Source of the DNA: Metridium senile
Taxonomy: Eukaryota > Cnidaria > Anthozoa > Actiniaria > Metridiidae
Direction: 5' to 3'
Assembly (NCBI GenBank): GCA_949775045.1
Contig: OX459097.1
Location: forward strand, 15,915,710 to 15,979,709
Length of the DNA: 64,000 nt
The notes beneath the pieces were generated by a model. It made no database searches, was not told the DNA's origin, and worked only from the letters and a program-made list of their open reading frames with translations. The translations under genes were made by a program, and so were the position numbers. Below, one piece after another: positions 29,881 to 44,800 of the stretch; positions within the stretch are counted from its first letter, which is position 1, and each line of letters begins with the position of its first letter.

Positions 29881-32800
29881 CTGTGGAAGTAACAAAATAT
29901 CAGCCTTAAGCCATTTTACAGTGAGGATACTCGAACCGTGAACACTTGACTTTTTTCATGTTATTATTTTATCTTCTACTACCTCAAAAACTCTAAAAAT
30001 CAAGCAGTTTAGTTTAGTTTAGTTTAATAGAATTCGTCATAACAAGATATTACATAACAATATTTGTATGAACAGGTGAAAATTACAGGACGAAAATCCC
30101 AATTGACAATTTAAACCTATAAAAAAGTAAAACATCAAATAAACAAAGTTAACAAATATCGAAATAATTAATATAAACAGAAAAATATTTTAAATCTATG
30201 GTGGCCGATAGTTGTTAATTTATTTGAGTACAGAATTTGGAGTAGATTTTTGAAATTAGATAGGCTATCAACGTTCTTTAAGTTCGAGGGGAGACTGTTC
30301 CACAAAGCTATAGTTCTGGGAAAGTATGATTTACGGTAGTAATTTTGTTTGTGATGTAAAAGAGGTCTATAGTTCGAAGGGTCAAAGTTCCGAGTAGAGT
30401 ATCTTGAGGTAGACGGAATTAGTAGGTTGGAAAAACTTTTTATGTCGATGATTTCGGATTTAATCTTGTAAAACAATGTCAAGTCGATGATATCACGTCT
30501 ATGTTCTAACGGTAGTAGATTAAGAGTTTTGAGTCTTTCTGTGTAGCTTACATCGGAGGGTGGATAGTTTAATATAAATTTGGTTGCTCGACGTTGGATG
30601 TTCTCTATTAAAGCTACATGCTTAGCTGTGTGTGGCGACCACAAATTACTTGCGTATTCTAATCGGGGTCTAACCAAAGTACAATAGAGGAGCTGTTTTG
30701 TTGCAGGATCGCGTATGTGGCAGCAAACTCGCTTCACAAGTCCTAATAATTTGTTGGCGTTTGAGCACATGAGTTCAGTGTGTGATTTCCATGACAGATC
30801 TGTGGTCACAAGTACACCAAGGTCTTTTGTTTGGTTTGCAGATTCAAGAACCTGCCCAGCCAGATGGTAGGATTGCTTGTTAGTGTTCTTTTTTTTGGAC
30901 ATTTGTAAAACTTTGCATTTAGAAGTACTGAATTCCATTCCATGGTCTAGACTCCACTTATGTAAGGAATCTATGTCCGCTTGTAGACAAAGAGCAGATG
31001 TTGGGGAGTCAACAGAGTGATAGAGTTTAGAGTCGTCGGCATAAAGGGCGATTGTAGAACCGCCTTGCACATAACATGGTATATTGTTAGCATAGACCAA
31101 AAAGAGCAGGGGCCCCAGAATTGACCCCTGCGGAACGCCAGATAGTACCGGTAGCCAAGATGAAGAAGTTCCGTTCAGTACTACACGTTGCTGTCTGTTA
31201 GACAGATATGATTCAAACCACTCCAGAAGAGAGCCCGCAACTCCATATTCCCTTAGCCTTGTTATAAGATGGAGGTGTGAAACCTTATCAAAGGCTTTAG
31301 AAAGGTCTAAGTGAACAACATGTATCTCACTACCACTTGCTAGTTTATCCAAGATGTCATTGTATACTTCCAGTAGTTGTGTAACAGTTGATTTTCCTTT
31401 GAGGAAACCGTGTTGAAGATGGTATAAGGATCTTTCAAGGTGAGCAAAGCAGTGGTTGTAGACACAGCGTTCAAAGACTTTGGATACGATAGGTAGAAGT
31501 GAAATAGGTCTGTAGTTCTCTGGTAAAGTCGGGTCGTCTTTTTTAAATACTGGTGTGACATTGGCTCGTTTCCACAAATTGGGAAACGAACCAAGTGATA
31601 GTGATAGATTAAATAGCTGACACAAGGATGGAGCAATCTCATTGGCGGTGTTTTTTAATAGGGCACCAGGGATATCATCTGGACCGTTTGCTTTATTTGG
31701 GTCAAGATTCAGAAGAACTTTCTCCACTTCAGCAGCAGTTAAGCTAACAGAACATAGTTCCACGTCGACTTGAGTGGTCGAGTTGACGCTAGTAGATTGT
31801 AGAGGTGTTGCCAAGCAAAATACAGAATGAAAGAACTGGTTTAGGGTATTTGCCATTTCTTTAGTGTTAGTTATGAAAGATTGACCATTTCGTAGGAAGC
31901 TGAGGGATAGATTGACAGTTGTCTGAGACTTCACATATTGCCAGAAACGTTTGGGATTTTCAGCGATGGAATTTTTCAGTTTTTCTGCAAGATCTTTTCG
32001 TTTTTGGGATATCAGCTTTTTTGTAGCACGACGGAGATCATTAAACTTATTCTTTGCCAAGAGAGAGCCCGTTTTGATTGCCTTTTTTCTCTGCGCATCC
32101 TTCTTTTTAAGCATTGATCGGAGCTCTTTATCAATCCACGGATGATTGTTTACATTTTTAACTTTTGATTTAGGAATGTGATCGTCGACAGCAGAAAGGA
32201 ACAAATCATTCCAATTAGCAAGTGATAAGTTAATGTCGTCAGGGACAAAGCATAAGTCCCACGGGATTTTTTTACTGATGCTTTGAGTCCCGTCCAATTT
32301 GCATTTTTGAAATTGTAAACAACGCGTTTCACTTTCGGTCGTTTTGAAACTTTAAGACTTAACTCAAAGCTAATTAATTTGTGGTCTGTACATATGATAT
32401 CGTCGTACCCATGTATATGCTGGAACTTGGTTGGAATGGTAGTCAAAATTAAATCCAATATGTTTTGTTTTCTAGTTGGAAAGTCTACTAGTTGCCATAA
32501 GTAATTGTCTTTGATAAGCTTGGTAAAATAAATATATACAGCATCGTTCGATGTTGCAGTTCCTGTGTTCCAATCTATTTCTGATAAGTTGAAATCACCG
32601 ATTAGAATTATTTGATCAAACTTGGCTTTTGATACCAAGCGTAGAGTTTTCTTGAGTTGTTTAAGACAGTAGACATCGCTGTCAGGTGGCCTATAGAAAA
32701 CAATTGCCAATATTTTTCGTCTCGAGTTAGGATGGAGTTCGCAAACTAAAATTTCTGCATCCGTTTCGAGATCAGGACGACGTCGGCTTAGGATGTGATT

Positions 32801-35800
32801 TCTGACTGCCAGAAAAACAGTGAGTTCAAATACACTAAGTGTTCTTAATAAATGTTATTTCTAATCTATTTGCTCATGGGATGTGGGTTATACATAGTAA
32901 CAAAAAACTCAAAGTGTTCACGGTTCAAGTGCCCTTACTGTAAAAGAAGTCTTGTACTAGGTAAACAATTTAGTAGCGATAAAACCTCGTTTTATGTTTG
33001 CATTTCATGCCTTACTACACCTACTGGCAAGAACATTGTCATACGAAAAAAAAAACACTTTTATATTTAGCGGGTAAGGAATAAATTAAAAGTACAAAAG
33101 ATGATAAATGAAGCTGAACTCTCTCTTTTGTACTTTTAATTTATTCCTAACAGTCACTAAATACAAATGTTCTTTTTTCGTATGTCAACTTTCTTGCAAG
33201 TAGGTGTATATAAGCTGTTACTAAAATAATTTATCTTATAAGACAGTTTGATGTGTAATAATTATGGCTGGATATCTATGAGATGCTGTATTTTCAAGAG
33301 CAAATGAGTTAAATATCCAGCCATATTACACATCAAACTGTCTAATAAGTTATTTATTATCAATCCAACCATGTTCTTTTATAAAGCAAAATCTTCTTTG
33401 TATTTGAAAGACCAGTCATAGACAAGTAAAAATATTGCTGGATATTTTTACTAGATCCAGTCCTACTCCTGCGATATTTTTACAAGTGTCTATAAAGATA
33501 GTTAGATAATAAAAATATTTATATCTTATTTGTGATTTTCCTTGTAATATGGGCGGATATTTTACGAGTTGTGAAATATACTTTTGAGTTATGCCAATAA
33601 CAAGTAAAATGTCCGCCCGTATTATGGGGAAAATCACAAATAAGCTATTTATTATACAACTTTATGATAAAAATGTTTTGTTTTTTGGCTTTTTAGAGCC
33701 AAAAATTTGGTAAGACATTGTTTGGAAACATTTTGTGTGAAAACTGGCCTGCAGCCCATATTTTGTTGAGTTCAAAACCAGTTTAACAGGGACAGAACTC
33801 GATAAATACGGCCTTGTATTTTTCGAGTTCCCTTCTCCTTATAAGGTAAAATTATGTAATAGTCGTATAATAAATATATATATATTATATGCCATCTGGT
33901 ATTGAGGTTCATAATTTGATGGACTACTTGAATAATAAAAACGAATATATCACATGCTATTGAGCATTGAGGTTCATATAATTTGATGGATGCAATGCAA
34001 TGGTCGTTAACCTGTGTTTGACTTACTTTTTGAGGCTCTGAAGTTTCACAAACCATAGTGGACACACTAGAGTAACAGTCAAATGGACTAAGACTAGCAA
34101 TACAGCAAACACTACTGATATTGGGTACAGTGAAGATACTGAAACTATCAGCAATAACCAGGTTATTGGCAGGTGCATCCTACTAACCTCAGCCTGTGTA
34201 GAAAAGGATAGTACAGTATCAAAACAAAAAATATCAGCAATAACTGGGTTACTGGCAAGTGTAGCCAACTAAACTCAGCCTGTGTAGAAAACCATACACA
34301 AACCCATAGAATGATAGTACAGTGTTATAACATAACAAAAAATATCAGAATAACTGGGTTACTGGCAAGCGTAGCGAACTAACCTCAGCCTGTGTACAAA
34401 ACCATACATAAACTTTTAAAATTAGCAACACCACAGTCTCCCCTGCAGCCGTTTTTAGTATCGTCATGCAAAGCCCCTTCCCCCCACCCCCCTTATTATA
34501 TTGCTGTGGTGCAAACCCTGCAAAACTAACATTGATCTACCAACTAAGCTATGGGCTTCCTGTGGAGTGGATAGTATATTTTACCTTCAAATGACTTCTT
34601 AGTACAGGAAATAAAGCAAACAACTGCATTGCAAATATCACAGTTACAAATGCATGCCATGCTGAGGGGAGTCTGGAAGCTAGACAAACAGATGCAAAGA
34701 TAGATGCATTGAAGGACGCTGCTTTGGATACACTGAGAAGAGAGAAATTATTTCAACAGAACATTCTAAACGTTTCTTATCAAACTGCTATAATTATAAT
34801 GACACAGCATTTTAGTTGACAATTGCTAGACAGCTTACAATCATGAATGACAGCTTTAAACAAGAAATATAAGGGACAGCTTGAGGTGCAGGCAGTAAAA
34901 AAAATTATTTGATTCACTTCCAAAAAATCCTCAGATCAAGTAGTTGGGCTGCCTGTGTTCTAACTGACCATTATGGCTCTCAAACAACATAAAAAGGCAA
35001 ACATAAAAACAACTTACATGGCTCCGCTTGCCCCATAGTCATGAAAGAGAATATTCATCAAAAGCATAAAAGCCTAGGAAAGTTACAGAAGGAAAGGATA
35101 AATGAATGTATGGATGAATTAATTAATGAACATATAAATGAATAAATGTACATTGTATAAATGAATGAATTGATGAATTCATGTATTACTTATAAGTGGA
35201 ACTGTCAGATAACAACAATGTATAAACCTGGTAATGATTTTGATTCATTTATGAAAATTTCAAAACAAATTATGTCAGTTTAAAGTTAGTTTCTAGAAAT
35301 AATTTGGATCTTCTAACATAAATGAATAGGAACACATCATCACTCTAATAAAGTTTAAACAATGCACCCTGCCAACACCCCCTCCCTCCCCTCCCATACA
35401 CTAATAAATGAAAGCCCCCTTAATAAAATTACAGAGTGGACCAGCCTTTAAGTACTTTTCTACAACTTACTGTCATTGCATGAATGGTATCAGTGCTGAT
35501 AGAGTTTGTAAGATCTTTAAGGATAGGAGAAAGACCAAAGACAAACCCCAACACAAGACAAACACTCTTTAAATCATCTTTTCCTGTGTAGGGGAAAAAG
35601 AATAAAAAAAATATTAAATAAAACAATAATCAACAAATCAACTGATCTTTTTATTTGAGATAATATCATGAATTACTTTTTCTTCTTCTTTTTGATAAGA
35701 GTATGCCTGGGGTGTGGGGAGGGGGGGGGGGGGGGGGGTTAATGGATGCATGGACTCAGAGATAAAACTATTCTACAAGCTATTATACACTTATTGGATT

Positions 35801-38800
35801 CATTCGACTCCATTATGGCTGGATATTCCAGTCGAGAATTAAATACTAGTATTTATATATATTGAAATGAAGACTTAAATATAATTTCTCTATGATGAAT
35901 CCTATATAATAGGTGTTTTATTTATATATTGAACAAAATAATTTTTCAAAATATCTTCAGTAAACAATTAAAATGTTGCACTCCAATAGGTTGGTGTCCA
36001 ATATAGCAACATAATGGATTGTCATGTGACTAAAATATGGAGGTGTGATTGTAGGATTATTTGTGAGGTGTAGTAAAACTAGATGTGACCGGCCTTACTT
36101 GATCTTCCATTCATCTCTCTTGCTATGCCATGGTCAACTAATTCATACATGAAGTATCCAAGTACAGTAAGGATGCTTGATATTGTGAACAGGAGTGTTG
36201 GAGAAAGAACCTTGTCATCCATGTACACAAACAAAGCCACAAATAAACACACACTGAGGATTGAACCACAAGTGAATCAAATCATTGGATCAATTTATAC
36301 ATGAATTAATGAACAAATCAAGCAAACAGTCAGTTAATCAACCATTCAATCAATCAGTCAGACAATCAATCAATCAAACAATCAATCAGTCAGACAATCA
36401 ATCATTCAATTAATTACTCAGTTAGACAATAATTTATTCAATCAATCAGACAATGAATCAGTCAAACAATCAATCAGTCAAACAATCAATCAGTCAGACA
36501 ATCAATCATTCAATTAATTACTCAGTCAGACAATAACTTATTCAATGAATCAGTCAGACAATGAATCAGTCAAACAATGAATCAGTCAAACAATGAATCA
36601 GTCAAACAATCAATCAGTCAGACAAACAATCAGTCAGACAATCAATCAGTCAGACAATCAATCAGTCAGACAATCAATCAGTCAGACAATCAATCAGTCA
36701 GACAATCAATCAGTCAGACAATCAATCAGTCAAACAATCAATCAGTCAAACAATCAATCAGTCAAACAATCAATCAGTCAGACAATCAATCTGAGTCAGA
36801 CAATCAATCAGTCAGACAATCAATCAGTCAAACAATCAATCAGTCAAACAATTAATCAGTCAAACAATCAATCAGTCAAACAATCAATCAGTCAGTCAAT
36901 TAATCAGTCAAACAATCAATCAGTCAGACAATCAATCAGTCAAACAATCAATCAGTCAGTCAATTAATCAGTCAAACAATCAATCAGTCAGACAATCAAT
37001 CAGTCAAACAATCAATCAGTCAAACAATTAATCAGTCAAACAATCAATCAGTCAAACAATCAATCAGTCAGTCAATTAATCAGTCAAACAATCAATCAGT
37101 CAGACAATCAATCAGTCAAACAATCAATCAGTCAGTCAATTAATCAGTCAAACAATCAATCAGTCAGACAATCAATCAGTCAGACAATCAATCAGTCAAA
37201 CAATCAATCAGTCAGACAATCAATCAGACAATCAATCAGTCAGACAATCAATCAGTCAGACAATCAATCAGTCAGACAATCAATCAGTCAAACAATCAAT
37301 CAGTCAAACAATCAATCAGTCAAACAATCAATCAGTCAGACAATCAATCTGAGTCAGACAATCAATCAGTCAGACAATCAATCAGTCAAACAATCAATCA
37401 GTCAAACAATTAATCAGTCAAACAATCAATCAGTCAAACAATCAATCAGTCAGTCAATTAATCAGTCAAACAATCAATCAGTCAGACAATCAATCAGTCA
37501 AACAATCAATCAGTCAGTCAATTAATCAGTCAAACAATCAATCAGTCAGACAATCAATCAGTCAGACAATCAATCAGTCAAACAATCAATCAGTCAGACA
37601 ATCAATCATTCAATTAATTACTCAGTCAGACAATAATTTATTCAATCAATCAGTCAGACAATGAATCAGTCGATTAATCAATCAGTCAGTCAGACAATCA
37701 ATCATTCAATAAATCAGTCAGACAATCAATCATTCAATTAATCAGTCAGACAATAATTCATTCAATCAATCGGTCATGCAGTCAGACAATCAATCATTCA
37801 ATTAATCAGTCAGACAATAATTCAATCAATCAATCAGTCAGACAATCAATCAATCATTCAATTAATCAGTCAGTCAATAATTCATTCAATCAATCAGTCA
37901 GACAATCAATCAGTCAATCAGTCAGTCAATAATTCATTCAATCAATCAATCAATCAATCAGTCATGCAGTCAGACAATCAATCGATCAATCATTCAATTA
38001 ATCAGTCAGTCAATAATTTACTCAATCAATCAGTCAGACAATAATTCATTCAATCAGTCAATCCGACAATAATTCATTCAATCAATCAGTCAGTGAGGTT
38101 AATCAACCAATCAGTGATCCAGTAGTCAATAAATAAAAAGTCAGTCAGTCGGCTGGTATGAGGTCAGTCCCAGTCAATTAATTAATACATATGTCAATCA
38201 GTAAATCAATCAGTCAGTCCATCAATTCAACTCAATCAATCAGTCTGTCAGTTAGTCAATTATTTAGTTAAATCAATAGTCAATCAATAATTTGACAAAC
38301 AATCAGTCAGCCAATCAGTCAGTGATATTGTCAGTTAGTCAATCAATCAACCATCATCAATCATTGCTCAGTAAAAATGTACCATTACCTGCTAATTTGT
38401 TGTGATACAATGCAAGATTCCCATGCTACATACCAGAAGTCATATGTCCTTGTATAAACTGATAACAAAAACACATTGCATTACTAAATCAAGTGTATTC
38501 TTATAGGCAGGAGTAAAGACCCATGGTCACTTAACCAGCATGCTTTGTATTGTTTATTACATTGGATTACTAAATCAAGTGTATTCTTATAGGCAGGATT
38601 AAAGACCCATGGTTACTTAACCAGCATGCTTTGCATTGTTTATTACATTGTATTACTAAATCAAGTGTATTCTTATAGGCAGGATTACAGAACCATGGTC
38701 ACTTAACCAGCATGCTTTGTATTGTTTATTACATTGTATTACTAAATCAAGCGTATTCTTATAGGCAGGATTAAAGACCCATGGTTACTTAACCAGCATG

Positions 38801-41800
38801 CTTTGCATTGTTTATTACATTGTATTACTAAATCAAGTGTATTCTTATAGGCAGGAGTAAAGACCCATGGTCACTTAACCAGCATGCTTTGTATTGTTTA
38901 TTACATTGTATTACTAAATCAAGTGTATTCTTATAGGCAGGATTAAAGACCCATGGTTACTTAACCAGCATGCTTTGCATTGTTTATTACATTGTATTAC
39001 TAAATCAAGTGTATTCTTATAGGCAGGATTACAGACCCATGGTCACTTAACCAGCATACTTTGCATTGTTTATTACATTGTATTACTAAATCAAGTGTAT
39101 TCTTATAGGCAGGATTACAGACCCATGGTCACTTAACCAGCATACTTTGCATTGTTTATTACATTGTATTACTAAATCAAGTGTATTCTTATAGGCAGGA
39201 TTACAGACCCATGGTCACTTAACCAGCATGCTTTGCATTGTTTATTACATTCTATTACTAAATCAAGTGTATTCTTATAGGCAGGATTATACAGGGATTC
39301 TGGCATTATGCGAGGAAAAATCAAAATTATGCGGAATTTTTTCGGAAGATTATGCGGAAGAAACGATAAATTATGCGGAAAATTATGCGGGATGACGTAA
39401 TCGCTTAAAACTTAAAACAAAACTAATTACACTTACTTTAGCCCTACTATTTTGGTTCTTTTTTACACATAAATGTCATATCATTCGTTTTTTATCAATA
39501 ATTCAAACTAATAACAACACTATAACCTAAAGAACTAACGATTGACTAACGATTTCCGTTAAACGTTCCGCCATCTTGGAAAACCGCCAAACAGCATTGG
39601 GCCTGGGCCGAGATACAGGAAGCCCAATACTATAGAAGTAAAAACAAAATGGCGTCGCTTCGACGGCTGGTTCAGTGTAAGCCGTGAAAATGAACAATTT
39701 GTACTTCGTACGACTGTAACAAAATGGCAAAAAACTATTCAAGCAAGCAAGGGAGTTAATTAACATATAAATATCTATTGTTTTATCTATTTAATTTGTT
39801 TTATTGGTGCTTTTTTGGTGCTTTTATCTATTTTTTTTTTTTTTGGCAAATTATGCGGGATTATGCGGAAAGTAGTCAATTATGCGGGTCCGCACCTCCG
39901 CATAATGCCAGAATCCCTGATTATAGACCCATGGTCACTTAACCAGCATGCTTTGCATTGTTTATTACATTGTATTACTAAATCAAGCGTATTCTTATAG
40001 GCAGGATTACAGACCCATGGTCACTTAACCAGCATGCTTTGCATTGTTTATTACATTGTATTACTAAATCAAGTGTATTCTTATAGGCAGGATTACAGAC
40101 CCATGGTCACTTAAGGAGATTCCGTAGTTTTGCATTGCGCACGCTCTCACAGGAAAAAAATATGAAAAACCAAATCTGTTTTTAGTCGTTTTTTATCTGT
40201 TTTTTTCGAAATCCATATAACAAATGTTATCCAAATATGGTTTTTACCTGGTTTTTAAAAGATATCAATAAATAGCAATACAAAAAACAGTCCTGGTTTT
40301 CTGTAAATCCATGCTTAACCTGTTTTGCTTAAAAAACTTACTTGTTTTTAATAAAAACCAAAAATGGATTTAAAATATTTTTTTCCAGACATGTTTTTTT
40401 CAAAATTTCCAGATGTGGATTTTACAAATACCATGCCTGGATTGCAAAGAATCCAGTATAACAAATAACCAAGACTGGATTACCAGCTAACCAAATCTGG
40501 ATTGTTTCAAACACCATGCCTGGATTGTAAACAATCCAGTATAACAAATAACCAAGACTGGATTACCAGCTAACCAAATCTGGATTGTTTCAAACACCAT
40601 GCCTGGATTGTAAACAATCCAGTATAACAAATAACCAAGACTGGATTACCAGCTAACCAAATCTGGATTGTTTCAAACACCATGCCTGGATTGTAAAGAA
40701 TCCAGTATAACAAATAACCAAGACTGGATTACCAGGTAACCAAATCTGGATTGTTTCAAACACCAAGCCTGGATTGTAAACAATCCAGTATAACAAATAA
40801 CCAAGACTGGATTACCAGCTAACCAAATCTGGATTGTTTCAAACACCATGCCTGGATTGTAAACAATCCAGTATAACAAATAACCAAGACTGGATTACCA
40901 GCTCACCAAATCTGGATTGTTTCAAACACCATGCCTGGATTGCAAAGAATCCAGTATAACAAATAACCAAGACTGGATTACCAGCTAACCAAATCTGGAT
41001 TGTTTCAAACACCATGCCTGGATTGTAAACAATCCAGTATAACAAATAACCAAGACTGGATTACCAGCTAACCAAATCTGGATTGTTTCAAACACCATGC
41101 CTGGATTGTAAAGAATCCAGTATAACAAATAACCAAGACTGGATTACCAGCTAACCAAATCTGGATTGTTTCAAACACCATGCCTGGATTGTAAACAATC
41201 CAGTATAACAAATAACCAAGACTGGATTACCAGGTAATCAAATCTGGATTGTTTCAAACACCATGCCTGGATTGTAAACAATCCAGTATAACAAATAACC
41301 AAGACTGGATTACCAGGTAACCAAATCTGGATTGTTTCAAACACCAAGCCTGGATTGTAAACAATCCAGTATAACAAATAACCAAGACTGGATTACCAGC
41401 TAACCAAATCTGGATTGTTTCAAACACCATGCCTGGATTGTAAACAATCCAGTATAACAAATAACCAAGACTGGATTACCAGCTAACCAAATCTGGATTG
41501 TTTCAAACACCATGCCTGGATTGTAAACAATCCAGTATAACAAATAACCAAGACTGGATTACCAGCTAACCAAATCTGGATTGTTTCAAACACCATGCCT
41601 GGATTGTAAACAATCCAGTATAACAAATAACCAAGACTGGATTACCAGCTAACCAAATCTGGATTGTTTCAAACACCATGCCTGGATTGTAAAGAATCCA
41701 GTATAACAAATAACCAAGACTGGATTACCAGCTAACCAAATCTGGATTGTTTCAAACACCATGCCTGGATTGTAAACAATCCAGTATAACAAATAACCAA

Positions 41801-44800
41801 GACTGGATTACCAGGTAATCAAATCTGGATTGTTTCAAACACCATGCCTGGATTGTAAACAATCCAGTATAACAAATAACCAAGACTGGATTACCAGGTA
41901 ACCAAATCTGGATTGTTTCAAACACCAAGCCTGGATTGTAAACAATCCAGTATAACAAATAACCAAGACTGGATTACCAGCTAACCAAATCTGGATTGTT
42001 TCAAACACCATGCCTGGATTGTAAACAATCCAGTATAACAAATAACCAAGACTGGATTACCAGCTAACCAAATCTGGATTGTTTCAAACACCATGCCTGG
42101 ATTGTAAACAATCCAGTATAACAAATAACCAAGACTGGATTACCAGCTAACCAAATCTGGATTGTTTCAAACACCATGCCTGGATTGTAAACAATCCAGT
42201 ATAACAAATAACCAAGACTGGATTACCAGCTAACCAAATCTGGATTGTTTCAAACACCATGCCTGGATTGTAAACAATCCAGTATAACAAATAACCAAGA
42301 CTGGATTACCAGCTAACCAAATCTGGATTGTTTCAAACACCATGCCTGGATTGTAAACAATCCAGTATAACAAATAACCAAGACTGGATTACCAGCTAAC
42401 CAAATCCCTCTGAGGCCCCTGAAAAAACGGCATGGCGTGACGATTTTGAACCCTATAAAGGGATACCACATGAAAAAAAAATTAAAAAAGAAAAAAAATG
42501 TACGGATTCCAGTTCCTTTTATGATCCCCTGAACTGAGATAACTAGATATAGATACATTTTAGAATGTTTAAAATTAAGTTTAAAACCGTACTGAAAGGT
42601 GCAAAATCAATGATATATGCTTGTTTGTAAGTTCGTTAGGCTCGTTTGTTTTATTTGTTCGTCTGTTTGTTTGTCTATATGTCTATATGTCTGTTTGTTA
42701 GTTTGTTGTGCGTGTTTGTTTTATTTTTGATTGTTTTCCTTTTTTTTCTCTTCAGTCGGTCTGTCTGTTTGCTTCCTTTTATGTTGTTATACGAGTAAAT
42801 GATTGGGGTTCCTGTCTCAAAAATCATTAGCCAATCAAAGCGGAGATATTGAATCACGTGATTGAAATCAAATTTTGGCGCAGAGCGGCCATTTTAACCG
42901 TTTGCCTTGGGGGAATTACAAGTTACTTTTCTGTTAAAAATCATCCGTTTTTGATGTTTTAGTGTATTGAGCATTGTAGAAATACTTGGGAAATATTGCT
43001 TAATGTCCATAGCGGAAGGGAGAGTATGTTTTTGAGTTACAACAGCTGATTTACAAGACTTTCACAAGACTCGAAAATTTGTCAGCTCGAATCGACAGTT
43101 TCAAATCTTTGGTAAGTGTAATTTAGCATTACTTACATAATTATCAGAGTATTATTGTGTTATTACATTCCATTGACATTATTATGGACATCAGCAGTAT
43201 TTCAACTGTGTTTTAAAACATTGAAGCACGTACATACAGCCAAATCTTGCACGTTTGCCTTGCATATTTGAAAATTGCATTATTGCGAAAAATTACTAAC
43301 TAAAAGCACAGTAAAATAACTCAGTAATTTGCTTCTTTTATTACTTAGGTTGTACATTATTGGGTCCTTAATAAATCTACGAAAATGAATTGAACAGGAA
43401 AAGAGCATCTAAACTTGTAAACAGAGGCAATCAACGAGAGATAGATAAGTGATCTTGCATGGATTGATATATGTGCTTTTTCTTTGAAAGCACACACTTT
43501 GTAGAGGTTGTGCTAGACTGGTTATTCTATAACTAAGATAATCAATGAGTTAGACATTGAAAAAGTGATAACTTGATCGAAGAAGTTCATTAGGGGAAAA
43601 GGAGAGTCATTTTGGTAGGGAAAAGGCTTCTCAACTTTGGCGCCAAAATTTGCTTTATGATCAAAGTAATCTATAATACTACAATTATTATTTGAAATAC
43701 CTTGACTAAAGGATCTTTAAATTGAAGAAAACCTCTTAATTTGGCCATTTTGTTACTAAAAGTAGCAAATTAATGACAAAAAGAACAAAAAGAATTTTAA
43801 AATTTTGAATTTTGGTGCCAAAATTGTGATCTAAAAATCTCAAAAATTAAAAACATCTCAAAGTAAAAGTGATTTAGGGCCATATTACAAAGTGAAGTTG
43901 CCTTTTTGACCTTTGTCATAGACGCATCTGGCTTTTTTTTTGCTGTAGTATGTCACTTTGTTACAAAGCTCTTTCGCTTTTGACGTTTCTTCGTTTGAGC
44001 TTTGACATTTTATCTACAGGAGATTTGTCAGTACAATATCAAAGTCAGATTCAAAGGCATTTCTTGTGCACTATAGAGAAAGGACTGTTAACTATATACA
44101 TGTGCTTTGATCAATCAATCCATCACTTTGTGCATGCATATTTACATGAAATATAACATCCATTCTTGCTGGAAATGTAAATAACTATATAACATAAATA
44201 TATCTGAGGTTGTTGATTTATTTCAAGCAGTTTCATCTCCACAAGGCAACCTATTTAGTCTTAACTTTGATTATTTAAAACAACAATTCTAGTGCAAAAA
44301 ATACATCCGTGAAATACAAATTATTAAATAGTGTAAAATAGTGCTAATAAAACAATAGAATTTGCATAAAATTGCACTAACTAGTATTATTAATGTTTCA
44401 CAGATATACTTTTTGCACTCTATTCAGTTATTAAACCTGACTGATGGTGATTTTCAAATATTGCAAAGAATTAAGTTCCTTTCGGATATACAGTTAGCAC
44501 TCTTTTAGAACAACGCAAAAACAATAGATTCAGTCTGATTTAAAAACTGGCTAATCATTGTAATCTGTGCCAAATTAAAGTTAAGATGTAAAACAAATCA
44601 CTTTCTGGAGAGAAAACGCTGGAAACCAATCACTAAACCTTTATCCAAAAGAGAGGAAATATTTACCTGCAAGAACATCATATTTTAAAACAAAGAAATG
44701 AATTATTTTAGAAGCCACTTTTCATGGTATACATGTAAAATGCATACAAGACAGTGGTGGATTGTTTATAGTTACTAGTCCTTTCTCTATAGTGTGCAAG

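Noticed and set aside
30008..32830. LINE as an active full-length element
   Set aside because: The 5' end is missing and a frameshift separates endonuclease from reverse transcriptase.
32852..33070. 72-codon ORF with several Cys pairs (CPYCKRS, CISCLT)
   Set aside because: It ends inside the MITE at 33018 and begins in the LINE-flanking DNA; no conserved context.
36577..36967. Gln/Ser/Asn-rich plus-strand ORFs ([10 protein letters not shown] type)
   Set aside because: They are translations of the CAATCAGTCAGA simple repeat with no start context or splice signals.
40673..42041. Several identical 68-codon minus-strand ORFs starting [10 protein letters not shown]
   Set aside because: They recur with the 83-bp period and are by-products of the array.
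40430..42405. Regular direct repeats resembling a CRISPR array
   Set aside because: The whole 83-bp unit is conserved with no unique spacers, and the host is eukaryotic; it is a minisatellite.
42830..43110. A host gene start inside the 7.1-kb element
   Set aside because: There is a promoter-like patch and a donor-like site, but no coding exon could be found downstream; noted only as part of the element's interior.
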